NCBI RefSeq assembly: GCF_017872555.1
Contig: NZ_JAEDOX010000002.1
Coordinates: forward strand, 1-64,000
Direction of reading: 5' to 3'
From: Ruegeria sp. HKCCSA071
GTDB taxonomy: Bacteria > Pseudomonadota > Alphaproteobacteria > Rhodobacterales > Rhodobacteraceae
DNA: 64,000 bases
The notes beneath the pieces were generated by a model, which ran no database searches, was not told the DNA's origin, and saw nothing but the letters and a program-made list of their open reading frames with translations. The stretch's first letter is position 1, and the number at the start of each line of letters is the position of its first letter. Shown piece after piece: positions 45,044-54,256 of this stretch. The translations under genes and the position numbers were made by a program.

Positions 45044-45079
45044 ATTATGAGTACAGGGTATCACTTTGATCCAAGTCAA
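45044..45079 (-). promoter_or_regulatory. FNR/FnrL-type box and -10 element upstream of candidate sRNA
   Basis: TTGATCCAAGTCAA (45066-45079) fits the FNR-family consensus TTGAT-N4-RTCAA. On the minus strand, CATAAT at 45044-45049 could be the -10 element, placing the box around -36 to -41 from the start, as for a class II activated promoter. The box lies 11 bp beyond the response-regulator stop codon. Confidence 0.5.
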
Positions 45080-45090
45080 TCCACACCCAG

Positions 45091-45777
45091 TTAAGACACC
45101 AGCCTATATCCACCGGATTCTGTGACCAAAAGGCGCGCATTTGACGGATCGGGCTCAATCTTCTGTCGCAGGCGGTAGATGTGGGTTTCCAGCGTATGCG
45201 TTGTAACACCTGCATTATATCCCCAAACTTCGTGAAGCAGCACGTCCCGCGCCACCACGCCGTCGGTCGAGCGGTACAGGAATTTGAGGATGTTGGTTTC
45301 CTTCTCGGTCAGGCGGATTTTTCTGTCCTCTTCCGTGATCAGCATCTTCATCGCCGGTTTGAACGTATAGGGACCAAGTACAAATACTGCGTCCTCGGAT
45401 TGTTCGTGCTGGCGAAGCTGCGCACGGATACGTGCCAGAAGTACCGGGAATTTGAATGGTTTCGAAACATAGTCATTCGCGCCAGCATCAAGGCCCAGGA
45501 TCGTATCGGCATCGCTGTCATGACCGGTCAGCATCAGGATCGGGCTTTTGACACCCTGTTTGCGCATGAGGCGGCACAGTTCGCGCCCGTCGGTATCCGG
45601 CAGACCCACATCAAGAATGACCAGGTCATAGATCGCTTCGCGCGCGCGCTCCATGGCAGAGTGACCATCTGACGCCTCGAACACGTCAAAGTCTTCGGTC
45701 ATGACAAGTTGCTCGCTGAGCGCCTCGCGTAGATCCTCGTCATCGTCCACCAGCAGGATTTTCTTGAGTTGAGCCAT
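45091..45777 (-). CDS. OmpR/PhoB-family response regulator
   Basis: Two-domain response regulator of 228 aa. The receiver domain has the acidic pocket DDDED at 11-15, phospho-acceptor Asp56 (VILDVGLPDTDG) and the conserved KP in YVSKPF. A winged-helix DNA-binding domain follows from about residue 130, with RLTEKETNILKFLYR and VTTHTLETHIYRLRQKI. GGAGG precedes the ATG at 45777. No histidine kinase gene is nearby, so it is an orphan in this window. Similar conserved alphaproteobacterial regulators exist, but I do not assign a name. Confidence 0.9.
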   Translation of the reverse strand: MAQLKKILLVDDDEDLREALSEQLVMTEDFDVFEASDGHSAMERAREAIYDLVILDVGLPDTDGRELCRLMRKQGVKSPILMLTGHDSDADTILGLDAGANDYVSKPFKFPVLLARIRAQLRQHEQSEDAVFVLGPYTFKPAMKMLITEEDRKIRLTEKETNILKFLYRSTDGVVARDVLLHEVWGYNAGVTTHTLETHIYRLRQKIEPDPSNARLLVTESGGYRLVS

Positions 45778-45939
45778 TTCCCGGTCCTCCAAACGCTTTT
45801 CCATCACTTGCGTGTGGAATATGCAATCAACAAGATTTGCTGCAACCGTTTCACGCCTTCGTGTCAGAGTTCGCGGAATTGTTTCACATTTCCTTTCGAA
45901 AGAGCTAGGAGAAAGATTGAGCGTTATAGGGTAACATTG

Positions 45940-47031
45940 ATGAGTCTCATCCCCGATATCACGGAACTTCTGGCCCGGGCCCGGGCCGATCTGCGCATGG
46001 GCGTTCCCGTTGCGCTGACTGATGACAGCGGCTTCAGCGTGCTTGCGGTTTCTGCCGAAACCCTCAGCCCGCAGCGTTTGGCCGACCTGAAAAAACTAGG
46101 AAATCCGGTGGTGGCCATAACAGGGCGGCGTGCTGAAACCCTGAAAGCGCGGGTATACGACGGGGATCTGGCACGGGTATCGATCCCGGCGGATGCAGAT
46201 ATCGCATGGGTACAGGCGGTTGCCGATCCTTCCGACGATCTGAACGCGCCCATGAAGGGCCCGTTGATGACCGAGCGTCACGGCAATGCCAATCTGCACC
46301 GTATCGCAATTGCATTGGCCAAATCCGCGCGCATCCTTCCCGCTGTGGTCGTGGTACCTGTCGAGGACGGCAGGGAATTTGCGGCGTCCCACGGTCTGAC
46401 ATGCATTGATCACACGCGCGCCACGCCTCATCTGGCGGATCGCAGCACTTTGCACGAAGTCGTCGCGGCCCGCCTTCCGATGGAGGTGTCCGAAGCCGGT
46501 CGGTTACACGTGTTCCGCCCGGAAGACGGCGGTGAAGAACACTACGCCGTCGAGATCGGACGTCCGGACCGCGATAAGCCTGTGCTGGCCCGATTGCATT
46601 CTGCCTGTTTCACCGGCGATCTGATGGGAAGCCTGAAATGTGACTGCGGCCCGCAACTGCGCGGCGCCCTGGAGCAGATGGGGGCAGAAGGTGCAGGCGT
46701 TCTTTTGTATCTGAATCAGGAAGGGCGCGGTATAGGTCTGGCCAACAAGATGCGCGCCTATTTCCTTCAGGATCAAGGTTTTGACACCGTTGAGGCGAAC
46801 CACAGGCTGGGTTTTGAGGACGATGAGCGCGATTTTCGGCTTGGGTCGGACATATTGAAGTCGCTGGGTTTCAACTCAGTCCGCTTGCTGACCAACAACC
46901 CGGCCAAGATCGCCATGATGGAGCGAACAGGTATCGCAGTAACCGAGCGTGTCCCTCTGAAAGTTGGCGAAACCTCTCACAACCGGGGATACCTGGCAAC
47001 CAAGGCCAAGAAGTCAGGCCATCTGCTTTGA
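45940..47031 (+). CDS. ribA: GTP cyclohydrolase II with degenerate RibB-like N-domain
   Basis: Riboflavin-pathway enzyme of 363 aa. The C-terminal GTP cyclohydrolase II domain (from about 165) has the zinc-binding cysteines in HSACFTGDLMGSLKCDCG and the catalytic NQEGRGIGLANKMRAY. The N-terminal 160 residues recall DHBP synthase (LTDDSGFSVLAVSAE, VAITGRRAETL) but lack its acidic EDRE-type motif, so RibB activity is unlikely. AGGG lies before the ATG. The downstream gene starts inside its stop codon (TTGA). Confidence 0.9.
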   Translation: MSLIPDITELLARARADLRMGVPVALTDDSGFSVLAVSAETLSPQRLADLKKLGNPVVAITGRRAETLKARVYDGDLARVSIPADADIAWVQAVADPSDDLNAPMKGPLMTERHGNANLHRIAIALAKSARILPAVVVVPVEDGREFAASHGLTCIDHTRATPHLADRSTLHEVVAARLPMEVSEAGRLHVFRPEDGGEEHYAVEIGRPDRDKPVLARLHSACFTGDLMGSLKCDCGPQLRGALEQMGAEGAGVLLYLNQEGRGIGLANKMRAYFLQDQGFDTVEANHRLGFEDDERDFRLGSDILKSLGFNSVRLLTNNPAKIAMMERTGIAVTERVPLKVGETSHNRGYLATKAKKSGHLL

Positions 47032-47528
47032 CCCCAGGCGATCTTGTTCTGACCCCGCGCGGCATCCGGTTTCTTGGCAGGGTGTTCCCCTGTTCCGTGG
47101 GCAAAGGCGGGTTGAGCAACGCAAAACGCGAAGGTGATGGGGCGACCCCCACCGGATATCATCGAATCGTTGGGATGCTATACCGGGCAGACCGATTGGC
47201 CGCCCCCAGCAAATGGGCCTGTGCCATTGGCCCACGGGACTTGTGGTCTGACGACGTGTCTGAAAGCAGATACAACCACATGGTCAGCGCACCCTATGCA
47301 TTCAGCCACGAAAGGCTGCACCGCGCCGACCCATTATATGATCTGATTTTGTTGACCGACTGGAACTGGCCAGACGCCGTTCCGGGCAGAGGGTCAGCGA
47401 TATTTCTGCACCAATGGCGCAGACCCGGCTATCCAACAGAAGGCTGCGTTGCATTTCGTCGGGACCATCTACACTGGATATCACAGCGCATTGCCCCCGG
47501 AACACGGTTGATTATTCCCGAGGTTTAA
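47028..47528 (+). CDS. L,D-transpeptidase-like (YkuD) protein
   Basis: 166-residue protein of the L,D-transpeptidase family. The catalytic block HQWRRPGYPTEGCVAFRRD contains the His and the nucleophilic Cys of the family pattern, with Thr-Glu where Ser/Thr-His is usual. There is no signal peptide, so if the start is correct it acts in the cytoplasm or is exported by an unknown route. The TTG start overlaps the ribA stop as TTGA. Its last 17 bases overlap the convergent yggS gene. Confidence 0.75.
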   Translation: MTPGDLVLTPRGIRFLGRVFPCSVGKGGLSNAKREGDGATPTGYHRIVGMLYRADRLAAPSKWACAIGPRDLWSDDVSESRYNHMVSAPYAFSHERLHRADPLYDLILLTDWNWPDAVPGRGSAIFLHQWRRPGYPTEGCVAFRRDHLHWISQRIAPGTRLIIPEV

Positions 47529-48171
47529 TTCGTTCGCCAAAGATAGCTGAGCCAACGCGCACATGTGTCGCGCCAAGGGCGATGGCCTGTTCGAAATCGT
47601 CACTCATCCCCATAGACAATCCGTCAAGCCCGTTGCGCGCTGCGATTTTTGCCAACAGCGCAAAGTGCAGAGCAGGCTCTTCATCGACCGGAGGAATGCA
47701 CATCAATCCACGCACGGGCAGATCCAATGACCTGCACTCGGCTATGAAACCATCCGCGCCCACAGGAAGGATACCGGCCTTTTGGTCTTCCTCACCGGTG
47801 TTGACCTGAATGAACAGATCCGGACAGGTTCCCATTTCCTGTGCCAAACGTGCCAGTGTCTTGGCCAGTTTGGGTCGATCTACCGAATGGATCGCATCGC
47901 ACAGTTCCATTGCGTGACGGGCCTTGTTGGTCTGCAACGGGCCAATGAGGTGCAGATCAATACCCTCGAACTGTTCTTTGAACGCGGGCCACTTGCTTGC
48001 TGCTTCCTGCACGCGATTCTCGCCAAAACATCTGTGCCCCTGCTCAAGAACCTCCTGCACCCTTTCATTCGGCTGCACTTTGGACACGGCAATCAGTTTG
48101 ACCGAACCTGCAGGTCGGTCCGACCTGGCTTCGGCTTTGGCAATACGTGCGGTGATGTCTTGCAACGACAT
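47512..48171 (-). CDS. YggS-family PLP homeostasis protein
   Basis: 219-residue PLP-binding protein (PLPBP/PROSC family). The Schiff-base lysine is Lys31 in LIAVSKVQP. GENRVQEA, HLIGPLQTNK and the C-terminal LSMGMSDDFEQAIALGAT and VRVGSAIFGER are the family signatures. It keeps free pyridoxal phosphate and vitamer pools balanced; no catalysis is known. Confidence 0.92.
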   Translation of the reverse strand: MSLQDITARIAKAEARSDRPAGSVKLIAVSKVQPNERVQEVLEQGHRCFGENRVQEAASKWPAFKEQFEGIDLHLIGPLQTNKARHAMELCDAIHSVDRPKLAKTLARLAQEMGTCPDLFIQVNTGEEDQKAGILPVGADGFIAECRSLDLPVRGLMCIPPVDEEPALHFALLAKIAARNGLDGLSMGMSDDFEQAIALGATHVRVGSAIFGERIKPRE

Positions 48172-48223
48172 GGGACCCTCATCCTGTTTTGGAGCAGGAA
48201 AACACCAAGTCGGCGCAAAAGAA

Positions 48224-48249
48224 AAGGGCGAGTCCGAAGACCCGCCCTT
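48224..48249 (-). terminator. Intrinsic terminator of the porin gene
   Basis: Stem of 11 bp (one G-U pair on the minus strand) around a TTCG tetraloop, AAGGGCGGGTC-TTCG-GACTCGCCCTT, followed by TTCTTTT on the minus strand. Confidence 0.87.
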
Positions 48250-48271
48250 AAACCTTGCGGTTCAGATCAGC

Positions 48272-49291
48272 TTAGAAGTTGAACTGAGCACCGAAGTCAG
48301 CAACGATGGTCGAGTCTGCGCAGATGTCGCAGTCGTTCACACCGATACCACCGCGCAGCGATGCACCGCCACCCAGGTCGTAGATCGCACCGATTGCGAC
48401 CTGCTGCGTGTCGAGGTCGGCGTTGCCGTCACCGTAGGTGAACAGCAGGGTGGTTGCGGCACCCAGGTTGTAGGCAGCCGAAAGACCCCATGCGGTACCG
48501 TCTGTCAAAGCAACTTGAGTTGCGTCGTCTGCAACAAACAGAGTACCCGAGAAGTCACCCCATTCGCCACCCAGGGTCAGAACGGTCAGGCTCGGATCGC
48601 TACCAACATTACCCGGAAGGTCGGTTTGGCCGTAGGCCAGAGCGGCTGTGATGTTGTTGAAGGTGTAGGTTGCGCTGATGTCCCAACGGTCAGCGTCAAC
48701 AGGTGCACCGTTCAGAGCTACAGTCGCTTGGTCGTACGATGCGCCAAACGAGAAGTCACCAACCGAGTACTGGAAGAACACGGCGTTCGAACCCGAACCG
48801 GTCGACGAGTAACCCAGGAAGCTGTAGTTAACGCCCGAGTACTGACCTGCGAACAGTTCCAGACCTACTTCGTTGCCGTAGTAGTTTGCCAGGTTGTCGA
48901 AGGCACCTGCAACGTTACCGGCGTCAACACGCAGGCCACCGTAGATGACCGAGAAACGTGCGCCGTTCAGACCGGCAGAGTTTGCTTCACCGTTGCCGCT
49001 GTTTTCGTCAGCTTGCAGACGAACACGGCCTTCGAAACGAACGCCACCGTCGGTTTCTGCAATGCCGTCGATGTTCAGACGGAAGCGCGAAACCAGGATC
49101 GCGTCGTCAGTTTGAACAACAGCAGTACCAGTTGTCGTTGTGGTACCTGTGGTTACGAAGTTTGTAACGGTACCGCTACGATCTTCAACGTAGCCAATAC
49201 CAAAGCGGCCATAACCGCTGAAGTTAACTTCAGCTGCTGCAACGCCTGCGGTCGCAATCAGCGCCGTCGATGCGAAGAGAACTTTTTTCAT
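48272..49291 (-). CDS. Outer-membrane porin (Rhodobacter type)
   Basis: 339-residue beta-barrel porin forming a diffusion pore. The signal peptide ends in VAAAE (MKKVLFASTALIATAGVAAA). Strand-rich sequence begins with VNFSGYGRFGIGY and the protein ends in the terminal Phe required for BAM recognition (VADFGAQFNF). Two cysteines lie near the end (CDIC), possibly in a loop disulphide. A clear promoter (49398-49426), an RNA hairpin (49327-49348) and a strong terminator frame the gene, consistent with a highly expressed, tightly controlled protein. Confidence 0.92.
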   Translation of the reverse strand: MKKVLFASTALIATAGVAAAEVNFSGYGRFGIGYVEDRSGTVTNFVTTGTTTTTGTAVVQTDDAILVSRFRLNIDGIAETDGGVRFEGRVRLQADENSGNGEANSAGLNGARFSVIYGGLRVDAGNVAGAFDNLANYYGNEVGLELFAGQYSGVNYSFLGYSSTGSGSNAVFFQYSVGDFSFGASYDQATVALNGAPVDADRWDISATYTFNNITAALAYGQTDLPGNVGSDPSLTVLTLGGEWGDFSGTLFVADDATQVALTDGTAWGLSAAYNLGAATTLLFTYGDGNADLDTQQVAIGAIYDLGGGASLRGGIGVNDCDICADSTIVADFGAQFNF

Positions 49292-49326
49292 CTTGTTTCC
49301 CTCGGTTTCAAAAGAGTTATCTACTC

Positions 49327-49348
49327 GACACATGCCTCGGCATATGTC
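49327..49348 (-). promoter_or_regulatory. Hairpin in porin 5' untranslated region
   Basis: GACATATGCC-GA-GGCATGTGTC on the minus strand, a 10-bp stem with one G-U pair, about 36 bp before the start codon. Possible mRNA-stability or small-RNA target element. Confidence 0.45.
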
Positions 49349-49397
49349 TCAGCACGGACACCGTTTCGCTCTTTTTGCCCCCTTTGCGCAAGCTTGG

Positions 49398-49426
49398 CAT
49401 AAAGGCGGGAGCGTCATTGAGGTCAA
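49398..49426 (-). promoter_or_regulatory. Probable sigma-70 promoter of the porin gene
   Basis: TTGACC (49421-49426 in minus orientation), 17-bp spacer, TTTATG as -10 (49398-49403). The leader to the start codon is about 100 nt and contains the hairpin described separately. Confidence 0.5.
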
Positions 49427-49572
49427 ATTGGTGCAAGGATGCCACAGTCAGTTTTCGCCCTGATGCAGCTGATACACTTACATTTCAGAAGAATGGACTT
49501 GTTGCAGCGGGGGTCCTTGGCTAGGAGTATCCCCTGAATACTGTAGAACAAGTGAAACAGGACCTGTTTACA

Positions 49573-50058
49573 ATGCGCCTGCCGACGATTTTGGGAATGA
49601 TCCTGCTGACCGCCGCTCTTTCGGCATGTGGGCAGAATCGAAACACTTCGACAACGTACTCCCCCAACCTCGCTGGCGGCAATTCGGACGAACAGGAGCT
49701 GAATGATCCCGAGCGGACAACAATCTGGGACATTTTCGACCGCAGTACCGCCGAACAGACCACAAACGTAAACCGGTATCTGTGGGCGGCTTCTCTGGAT
49801 GTGCTGAGTTTCCTGCCTGTGCAAGAGGTTGATCCGTTTACCGGTGTAATCGTAACGGGTTACGGCACACCTCCGGGCGGCGGCCGATCCTACCGGGCAA
49901 CTGTTCACATCAGCGATCCGGCGCTTGCCGCGCGCTCTTTGTCGGTTGCGCTGCAATCGAGTGGGGGAGCTCCGGTAAGTGCAGCAACTTCCCGCGCAGT
50001 CGAGGATGCGATTCTGTCGCGTGCCCGGCAGCTACGCATAGCGGACAACAAGTTCTAG
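49573..50058 (+). CDS. DUF3576 lipoprotein
   Basis: 161-residue predicted lipoprotein; the signal peptide ends in LSAC (Cys about 20). The body has TTIWDIFDRSTAEQTTNVNRYLW (cut here as TTIWDIF and NVNRYLW), characteristic of the DUF3576 family of alphaproteobacteria. Function unknown. It sits directly before leuS-lptE-holA, as in relatives, which suggests an envelope-assembly role by association. A GTG 21 bases upstream is an alternative start. Confidence 0.87.
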   Translation: MRLPTILGMILLTAALSACGQNRNTSTTYSPNLAGGNSDEQELNDPERTTIWDIFDRSTAEQTTNVNRYLWAASLDVLSFLPVQEVDPFTGVIVTGYGTPPGGGRSYRATVHISDPALAARSLSVALQSSGGAPVSAATSRAVEDAILSRARQLRIADNKF

Positions 50059-50085
50059 CAACCCGCCGAAAATCACAATATTACC

Positions 50086-50110
50086 ACGCCGGGTTCCTAC
50101 CCGGCGTTTT
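50086..50110 (+). terminator. Intrinsic terminator between DUF3576 gene and leuS
   Basis: Perfect 9-bp stem ACGCCGGGT/ACCCGGCGT with TCCT loop, then TTT. It separates DUF3576 from leuS transcription; the leuS start is 21 bp further on. Confidence 0.82.
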
Positions 50111-50130
50111 CATTCACGAAGGACCGCACA

Positions 50131-52752
50131 ATGTCGCGCTACTCGGCCACCGAAATCGAAGCAAAATGGCAGGAGGCCTGGGACAAGGCCGGGATCTTCA
50201 CCGCCAACCACAAGGCGGACAAGCCAAAATACTATGTGCTTGAGATGTTTCCGTACCCGTCTGGCCGAATCCATATGGGGCATGTGCGCAACTATACGAT
50301 GGGTGACGTCATCGCGCGGCACAAGCTGGCGACGGGCCACAACGTGCTGCACCCGATGGGCTGGGACGCATTCGGGATGCCTGCGGAAAATGCCGCGATG
50401 GCCATCGGGGGTCATCCGAAGGACTGGACCTACAGCAACATCGCCGACATGCGCGATCAGATGAAGCCACTTGGCCTGTCCATCGACTGGTCACGTGAGT
50501 TCGCGACCTGCGACCCCGAGTATTACGGCCAACAACAGGCGCTGTTCCTCGATATGTTGGATGCCGGGCTGGTTTATCGCAAAAACGCTGTGGTGAACTG
50601 GGACCCGGTCGACATGACCGTTCTGGCCAACGAGCAGGTTGAAAATGGTCGTGGCTGGCGTTCGGGCGCACTGGTAGAGCGGCGCGAACTGACCCAGTGG
50701 TTCTTCAAGATTTCGGATTATTCCGAAGAGTTGCTCGACGCGCTGGACACTCTGGACAACTGGCCCGCCAAAGTGCGCCTGATGCAGGAGAACTGGATCG
50801 GCAAATCCCGTGGTCTGCAATTCGGCTTTGAACGCACTGACGGCGGCGATCCGATCACCGTCTATACAACCCGCCCTGACACGCTGCTGGGCGCATCTTT
50901 CGTTGGCATCTCGCCCGATCACCCGATCGCAAAACGGCTTGAGGCCGAAAACCCCGAAGTGGCTGAATTCGTGGCCGAATGCCGCAAAGGCGGCACCACG
51001 GAAGAAGCCATAGAAACCGCAGAAAAGCTGGGTTTTGACACAGGCATCAAGGTCAAGCATCCGCTGGACCCGAGCTGGGAACTGCCGGTCTGGATCGCCA
51101 ATTTCATCCTGATGGATTACGGCACTGGCGCAATCTTTGCCTGCCCTGCGCATGACCAGCGCGACCTCGACTTTTGCCGCAAATACGGCCTGCCTGTAGT
51201 CGATACCTTCTTTGCGCTGGATGACGACACACCGGTCGACAAAATTGCATTCGTCCCGCCGAAAACCGAGAAAGTTCGCTGGGTGAACCACTTTGCCGGT
51301 TTGACCGAAGCGACAGGCGAAGAAGCCATCAACGCCACCGTCGATTTTGCTGAACAAGCCGGTTGGGGCGAGGGTGTCACCAAATACCGTCTGCGGGACT
51401 GGGGCCTCAGCCGTCAGCGCTATTGGGGGTGTCCGATTCCCGTCGTGCATTGCGAAAGCTGCGGCGTGGTGCCCGAGAAAAAGGAAAACCTGCCGGTCCG
51501 CCTGCCTGACGATGTCACATTCGACAAACCCGGCAACCCGCTGGACCGCCACCCGACCTGGCGCGATTGTTCCTGCCCCTCCTGCGGTGCTCCGGCCAAG
51601 CGCGAGACCGACACGATGGATACCTTCGTCGATTCGTCGTGGTATTTCGCGCGCTTTACCGCTCCGCGTGCGGAAACACCCACTGATCTGGCCGAGGCCG
51701 AATACTGGATGAATGTCGACCAATATATCGGCGGCATTGAACACGCGATTCTGCACCTGCTGTATTCCCGGTTCTTTGCGCGGGCGATGAACCTTACCGG
51801 CCACTTGCCCAAAAAGGCTATCGAGCCGTTCGACGCGTTGTTCACTCAAGGCATGGTGACGCATGAGATTTACCAGACACGCGACGCTAACGGCCGGCCG
51901 GTCTATCACCTGCCCGAGGATGTTATCGAATTGAACGTGGACGGTAAACGGTGGGCGGTACTACGCCACGAAGCCTTGGAAGGGCAAGACGTAGACGACG
52001 GGGCGTTGCTCGCAATGGCTAATCTCGCCAATTTGGTAGTCGAAATTATCCCTTCGGCCAAGATGTCGAAATCCAAGAAAAACGTGGTCGATCCAGTTAG
52101 CATCATTTCAGCCTTTGGCGCCGATACGGCCCGTTGGTTCGTGTTGTCCGATTCGCCACCCGAGAGAGACGTGGAATGGACTGCGGCAGGGGCCGAGGCC
52201 GCCTATAAGCATCTGAATCGCGTTTGGAATCTGTGTGACAGGATCGGTGCCATGGAGGCCAATGCAGCGGGCGAAGGCGATGAGGACCTGTTGCGCGAGA
52301 TGCACAAAACCATCCGTGACGTGACATTGGGTGTTGAAAGCTTTGGCTTCAACGCCGCCATCGCCAAGCTTTATGCTTTCACTAATACGCTGGCAAAATC
52401 CAAGGCCGGTGCGGCGGCTCAGAAACAGGCAATCAAAACACTGGCCCAGTTGATGTCGCCTATGACGCCACATCTGGCGGAAGATATCTGGGCGCATCAG
52501 GGCGGTGAGGGCCTTGTGGCTGTCGCCCCGTGGCCCGTCGCACATGAAGCGATGCTGGTTGATGACACCGTCACCCTGCCGATCCAGATCAACGGCAAGC
52601 GTCGCGCGGAAATCAGCGTTCCGAAAGATATGGACAAAGCCGAGGTTGAAAATATCGCGCTTAGCACCGAAGCTGTCCAAAAGGCGCTGGATGGCAACGC
52701 GCCGAAGAAAGTTATCGTTGTTCCGGGCCGGATTGTGAATGTCGTTGTTTGA
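50131..52752 (+). CDS. leuS: Leucyl-tRNA synthetase
   Basis: Class I synthetase of 873 aa charging tRNA-Leu. The HIGH motif is HMGH at 48-51 ([15 protein letters not shown]) and the KMSKS loop is at 644-648 ([13 protein letters not shown]). The editing (CP1) domain lies between them, and a zinc-binding CPSCGAP region is present. Last 14 bases overlap lptE, and lptE overlaps holA, so the three form an operon. Confidence 0.95.
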   Translation: MSRYSATEIEAKWQEAWDKAGIFTANHKADKPKYYVLEMFPYPSGRIHMGHVRNYTMGDVIARHKLATGHNVLHPMGWDAFGMPAENAAMAIGGHPKDWTYSNIADMRDQMKPLGLSIDWSREFATCDPEYYGQQQALFLDMLDAGLVYRKNAVVNWDPVDMTVLANEQVENGRGWRSGALVERRELTQWFFKISDYSEELLDALDTLDNWPAKVRLMQENWIGKSRGLQFGFERTDGGDPITVYTTRPDTLLGASFVGISPDHPIAKRLEAENPEVAEFVAECRKGGTTEEAIETAEKLGFDTGIKVKHPLDPSWELPVWIANFILMDYGTGAIFACPAHDQRDLDFCRKYGLPVVDTFFALDDDTPVDKIAFVPPKTEKVRWVNHFAGLTEATGEEAINATVDFAEQAGWGEGVTKYRLRDWGLSRQRYWGCPIPVVHCESCGVVPEKKENLPVRLPDDVTFDKPGNPLDRHPTWRDCSCPSCGAPAKRETDTMDTFVDSSWYFARFTAPRAETPTDLAEAEYWMNVDQYIGGIEHAILHLLYSRFFARAMNLTGHLPKKAIEPFDALFTQGMVTHEIYQTRDANGRPVYHLPEDVIELNVDGKRWAVLRHEALEGQDVDDGALLAMANLANLVVEIIPSAKMSKSKKNVVDPVSIISAFGADTARWFVLSDSPPERDVEWTAAGAEAAYKHLNRVWNLCDRIGAMEANAAGEGDEDLLREMHKTIRDVTLGVESFGFNAAIAKLYAFTNTLAKSKAGAAAQKQAIKTLAQLMSPMTPHLAEDIWAHQGGEGLVAVAPWPVAHEAMLVDDTVTLPIQINGKRRAEISVPKDMDKAEVENIALSTEAVQKALDGNAPKKVIVVPGRIVNVVV

Positions 52753-53230
52753 TCGCAGAACATTGCTTGTGATGCCGCTGGCGCTGGCTGCCTGCGGCTT
52801 TCAACCGGTTTATGCTCCGGGCGGGTCGGGTTCTGCCTTGTTCGGCCGGGTGGCGGTGTCTGCGCCAAATACCGTCGAAAGCTATCTTCTGGTTCAGAAC
52901 CTTGAACAGCAACTGGGCCGCAGCGCGGGCTCTGTCAGCGATTACACTCTGGATGTTCAGGTCTCGACCGAAATCCGCGGCGCGGCCATAACCACGACGA
53001 ACGAGACAACGCGGTACACGATTGATGGACGGGCGCAATACGCTTTGAAATCCAACGAAACCGGGCAAGTCGCGGCGTCCGGCACCGTAACCGATTTTGT
53101 GGGCTATTCTGCTTCGGGTTCCACCGTGTCGACGCTGGCTGACGAACGCGATGCGAAAGAACGCCTGATGGTGATCCTGTCCGGGCATATCGTGAACCGC
53201 CTGTATTCAACACCGGGCTTGTCCAAATGA
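52739..53230 (+). CDS. lptE: LPS-assembly lipoprotein LptE
   Basis: 163-residue outer-membrane lipoprotein that plugs LptD and helps place lipopolysaccharide. The signal peptide ends in [15 protein letters not shown], the typical LptE N-terminus after the lipidated Cys. Alternating strands and helices fill the rest. Starts inside the leuS end and shares ATGA with holA, a conserved leuS-lptE-holA order. Confidence 0.88.
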   Translation: MSLFDRRTLLVMPLALAACGFQPVYAPGGSGSALFGRVAVSAPNTVESYLLVQNLEQQLGRSAGSVSDYTLDVQVSTEIRGAAITTTNETTRYTIDGRAQYALKSNETGQVAASGTVTDFVGYSASGSTVSTLADERDAKERLMVILSGHIVNRLYSTPGLSK

Positions 53231-54255
53231 AGTTGAGCCCGCGCGAGGCTGACGGGTATTTCGCCAAGCCGGATGCGGACAAGATCGGGCTGCTGATCTA
53301 TGGTGCGGATGCCATGCGGGTGGCGCTTAAGCGGCAACAGGTTCTGGCCGCACTGCTTGGTCCCGGCGCGGAAGAGGAAATGCGCCTGACCCGCCTGCCG
53401 GGTGGTGACTTGCGCGGCGATCCGGCGTCTCTGCTGGACGCGGTCAAGGCGGTTGGGTTTTTCCCCGGCCCGCGCGCGGTGTTTGTGGAAGACGCCACCG
53501 AAACCGCCTCGCCTTCGATTCTGGCCGCGCTTGAAGATTGGACCCCCGGCGACGCTCAGATCATCGTGACGGCTGGTCAGCTGAAACCAAATTCGAAAAT
53601 CCGCAAAGCATTCGAGGGGCATCCCGCCGCCTATGCGATAGGCATTTATGACGACCCGCCATCGCGCGCAGAGGTCGAGCGGGTTCTGGCCGAAGCACAT
53701 CTGAAAAACATCCCCCGCGATGTCATGTCTGCCATCAGCGAACTGGCCAACAGTCTCAGCCCCGGTGACTTCACCCAAACCGTTGAAAAACTGTCGCTTT
53801 ACAAGCGCGGTGACAACTCTGAGCTGACAATGGAAGACATCGAAGCCTGCGCCCCGCGTTCGACCGAGGCGGCGCTTGACGACGTGCTGAACGTGGTTGC
53901 CGAAGGCCGCGCCGGTGAGATCGGGCCGCTGATCCGGCGGTTGCAGGCACAAGGCACCAACGGGGTAACCCTGTGTATTGGGGCGACCCGGCATTTCCGC
54001 ACACTTTATGCCTGCGCCTCGGATCCGGGTGGTGCTGCGCAGGGTATCGGTAAGTTGCGCCCGCCGGTTTACGGCAAACGCCGTGACCGTATTCTGCGTC
54101 AGGCACAGGGCTGGGGGGCGCCCAAGTTGCAAACAGCGCTGACCGTTCTGACGGATACCGACCTCTCCCTGCGATCCGCCGGACAAACAGCCCCCTCAAT
54201 GGCTCTGGTTGAGCGTGCTATGATTCGTCTGGCGATGCTTGCGCGGTCGCGCTGA
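53227..54255 (+). CDS. holA: DNA polymerase III delta subunit
   Basis: Clamp-loader subunit of 342 aa that opens the beta sliding clamp. N-terminal KIGLLIYGADAMRVALKRQQVL has the wrench position of HolA (LIYG-D), VFVEDATE and DAQIIVTAG follow, and the C-terminal helical collar domain begins near 215. Starts as ATGA with lptE. The gene ends one base before the convergent flavoprotein gene. Confidence 0.9.
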   Translation: MKLSPREADGYFAKPDADKIGLLIYGADAMRVALKRQQVLAALLGPGAEEEMRLTRLPGGDLRGDPASLLDAVKAVGFFPGPRAVFVEDATETASPSILAALEDWTPGDAQIIVTAGQLKPNSKIRKAFEGHPAAYAIGIYDDPPSRAEVERVLAEAHLKNIPRDVMSAISELANSLSPGDFTQTVEKLSLYKRGDNSELTMEDIEACAPRSTEAALDDVLNVVAEGRAGEIGPLIRRLQAQGTNGVTLCIGATRHFRTLYACASDPGGAAQGIGKLRPPVYGKRRDRILRQAQGWGAPKLQTALTVLTDTDLSLRSAGQTAPSMALVERAMIRLAMLARSR

Positions 54256-54256
54256 G

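Noticed and set aside
45778-45939. FMN riboswitch upstream of ribA
   Set aside because: None of the conserved FMN aptamer segments (such as AGGGG and the GC-rich multi-branch pattern) was found; the gap is a divergent promoter region only.
50491-51909. Long minus-strand frame inside leuS (472 codons)
   Set aside because: Antisense of a conserved synthetase; produced by codon bias, not supported by any protein family.
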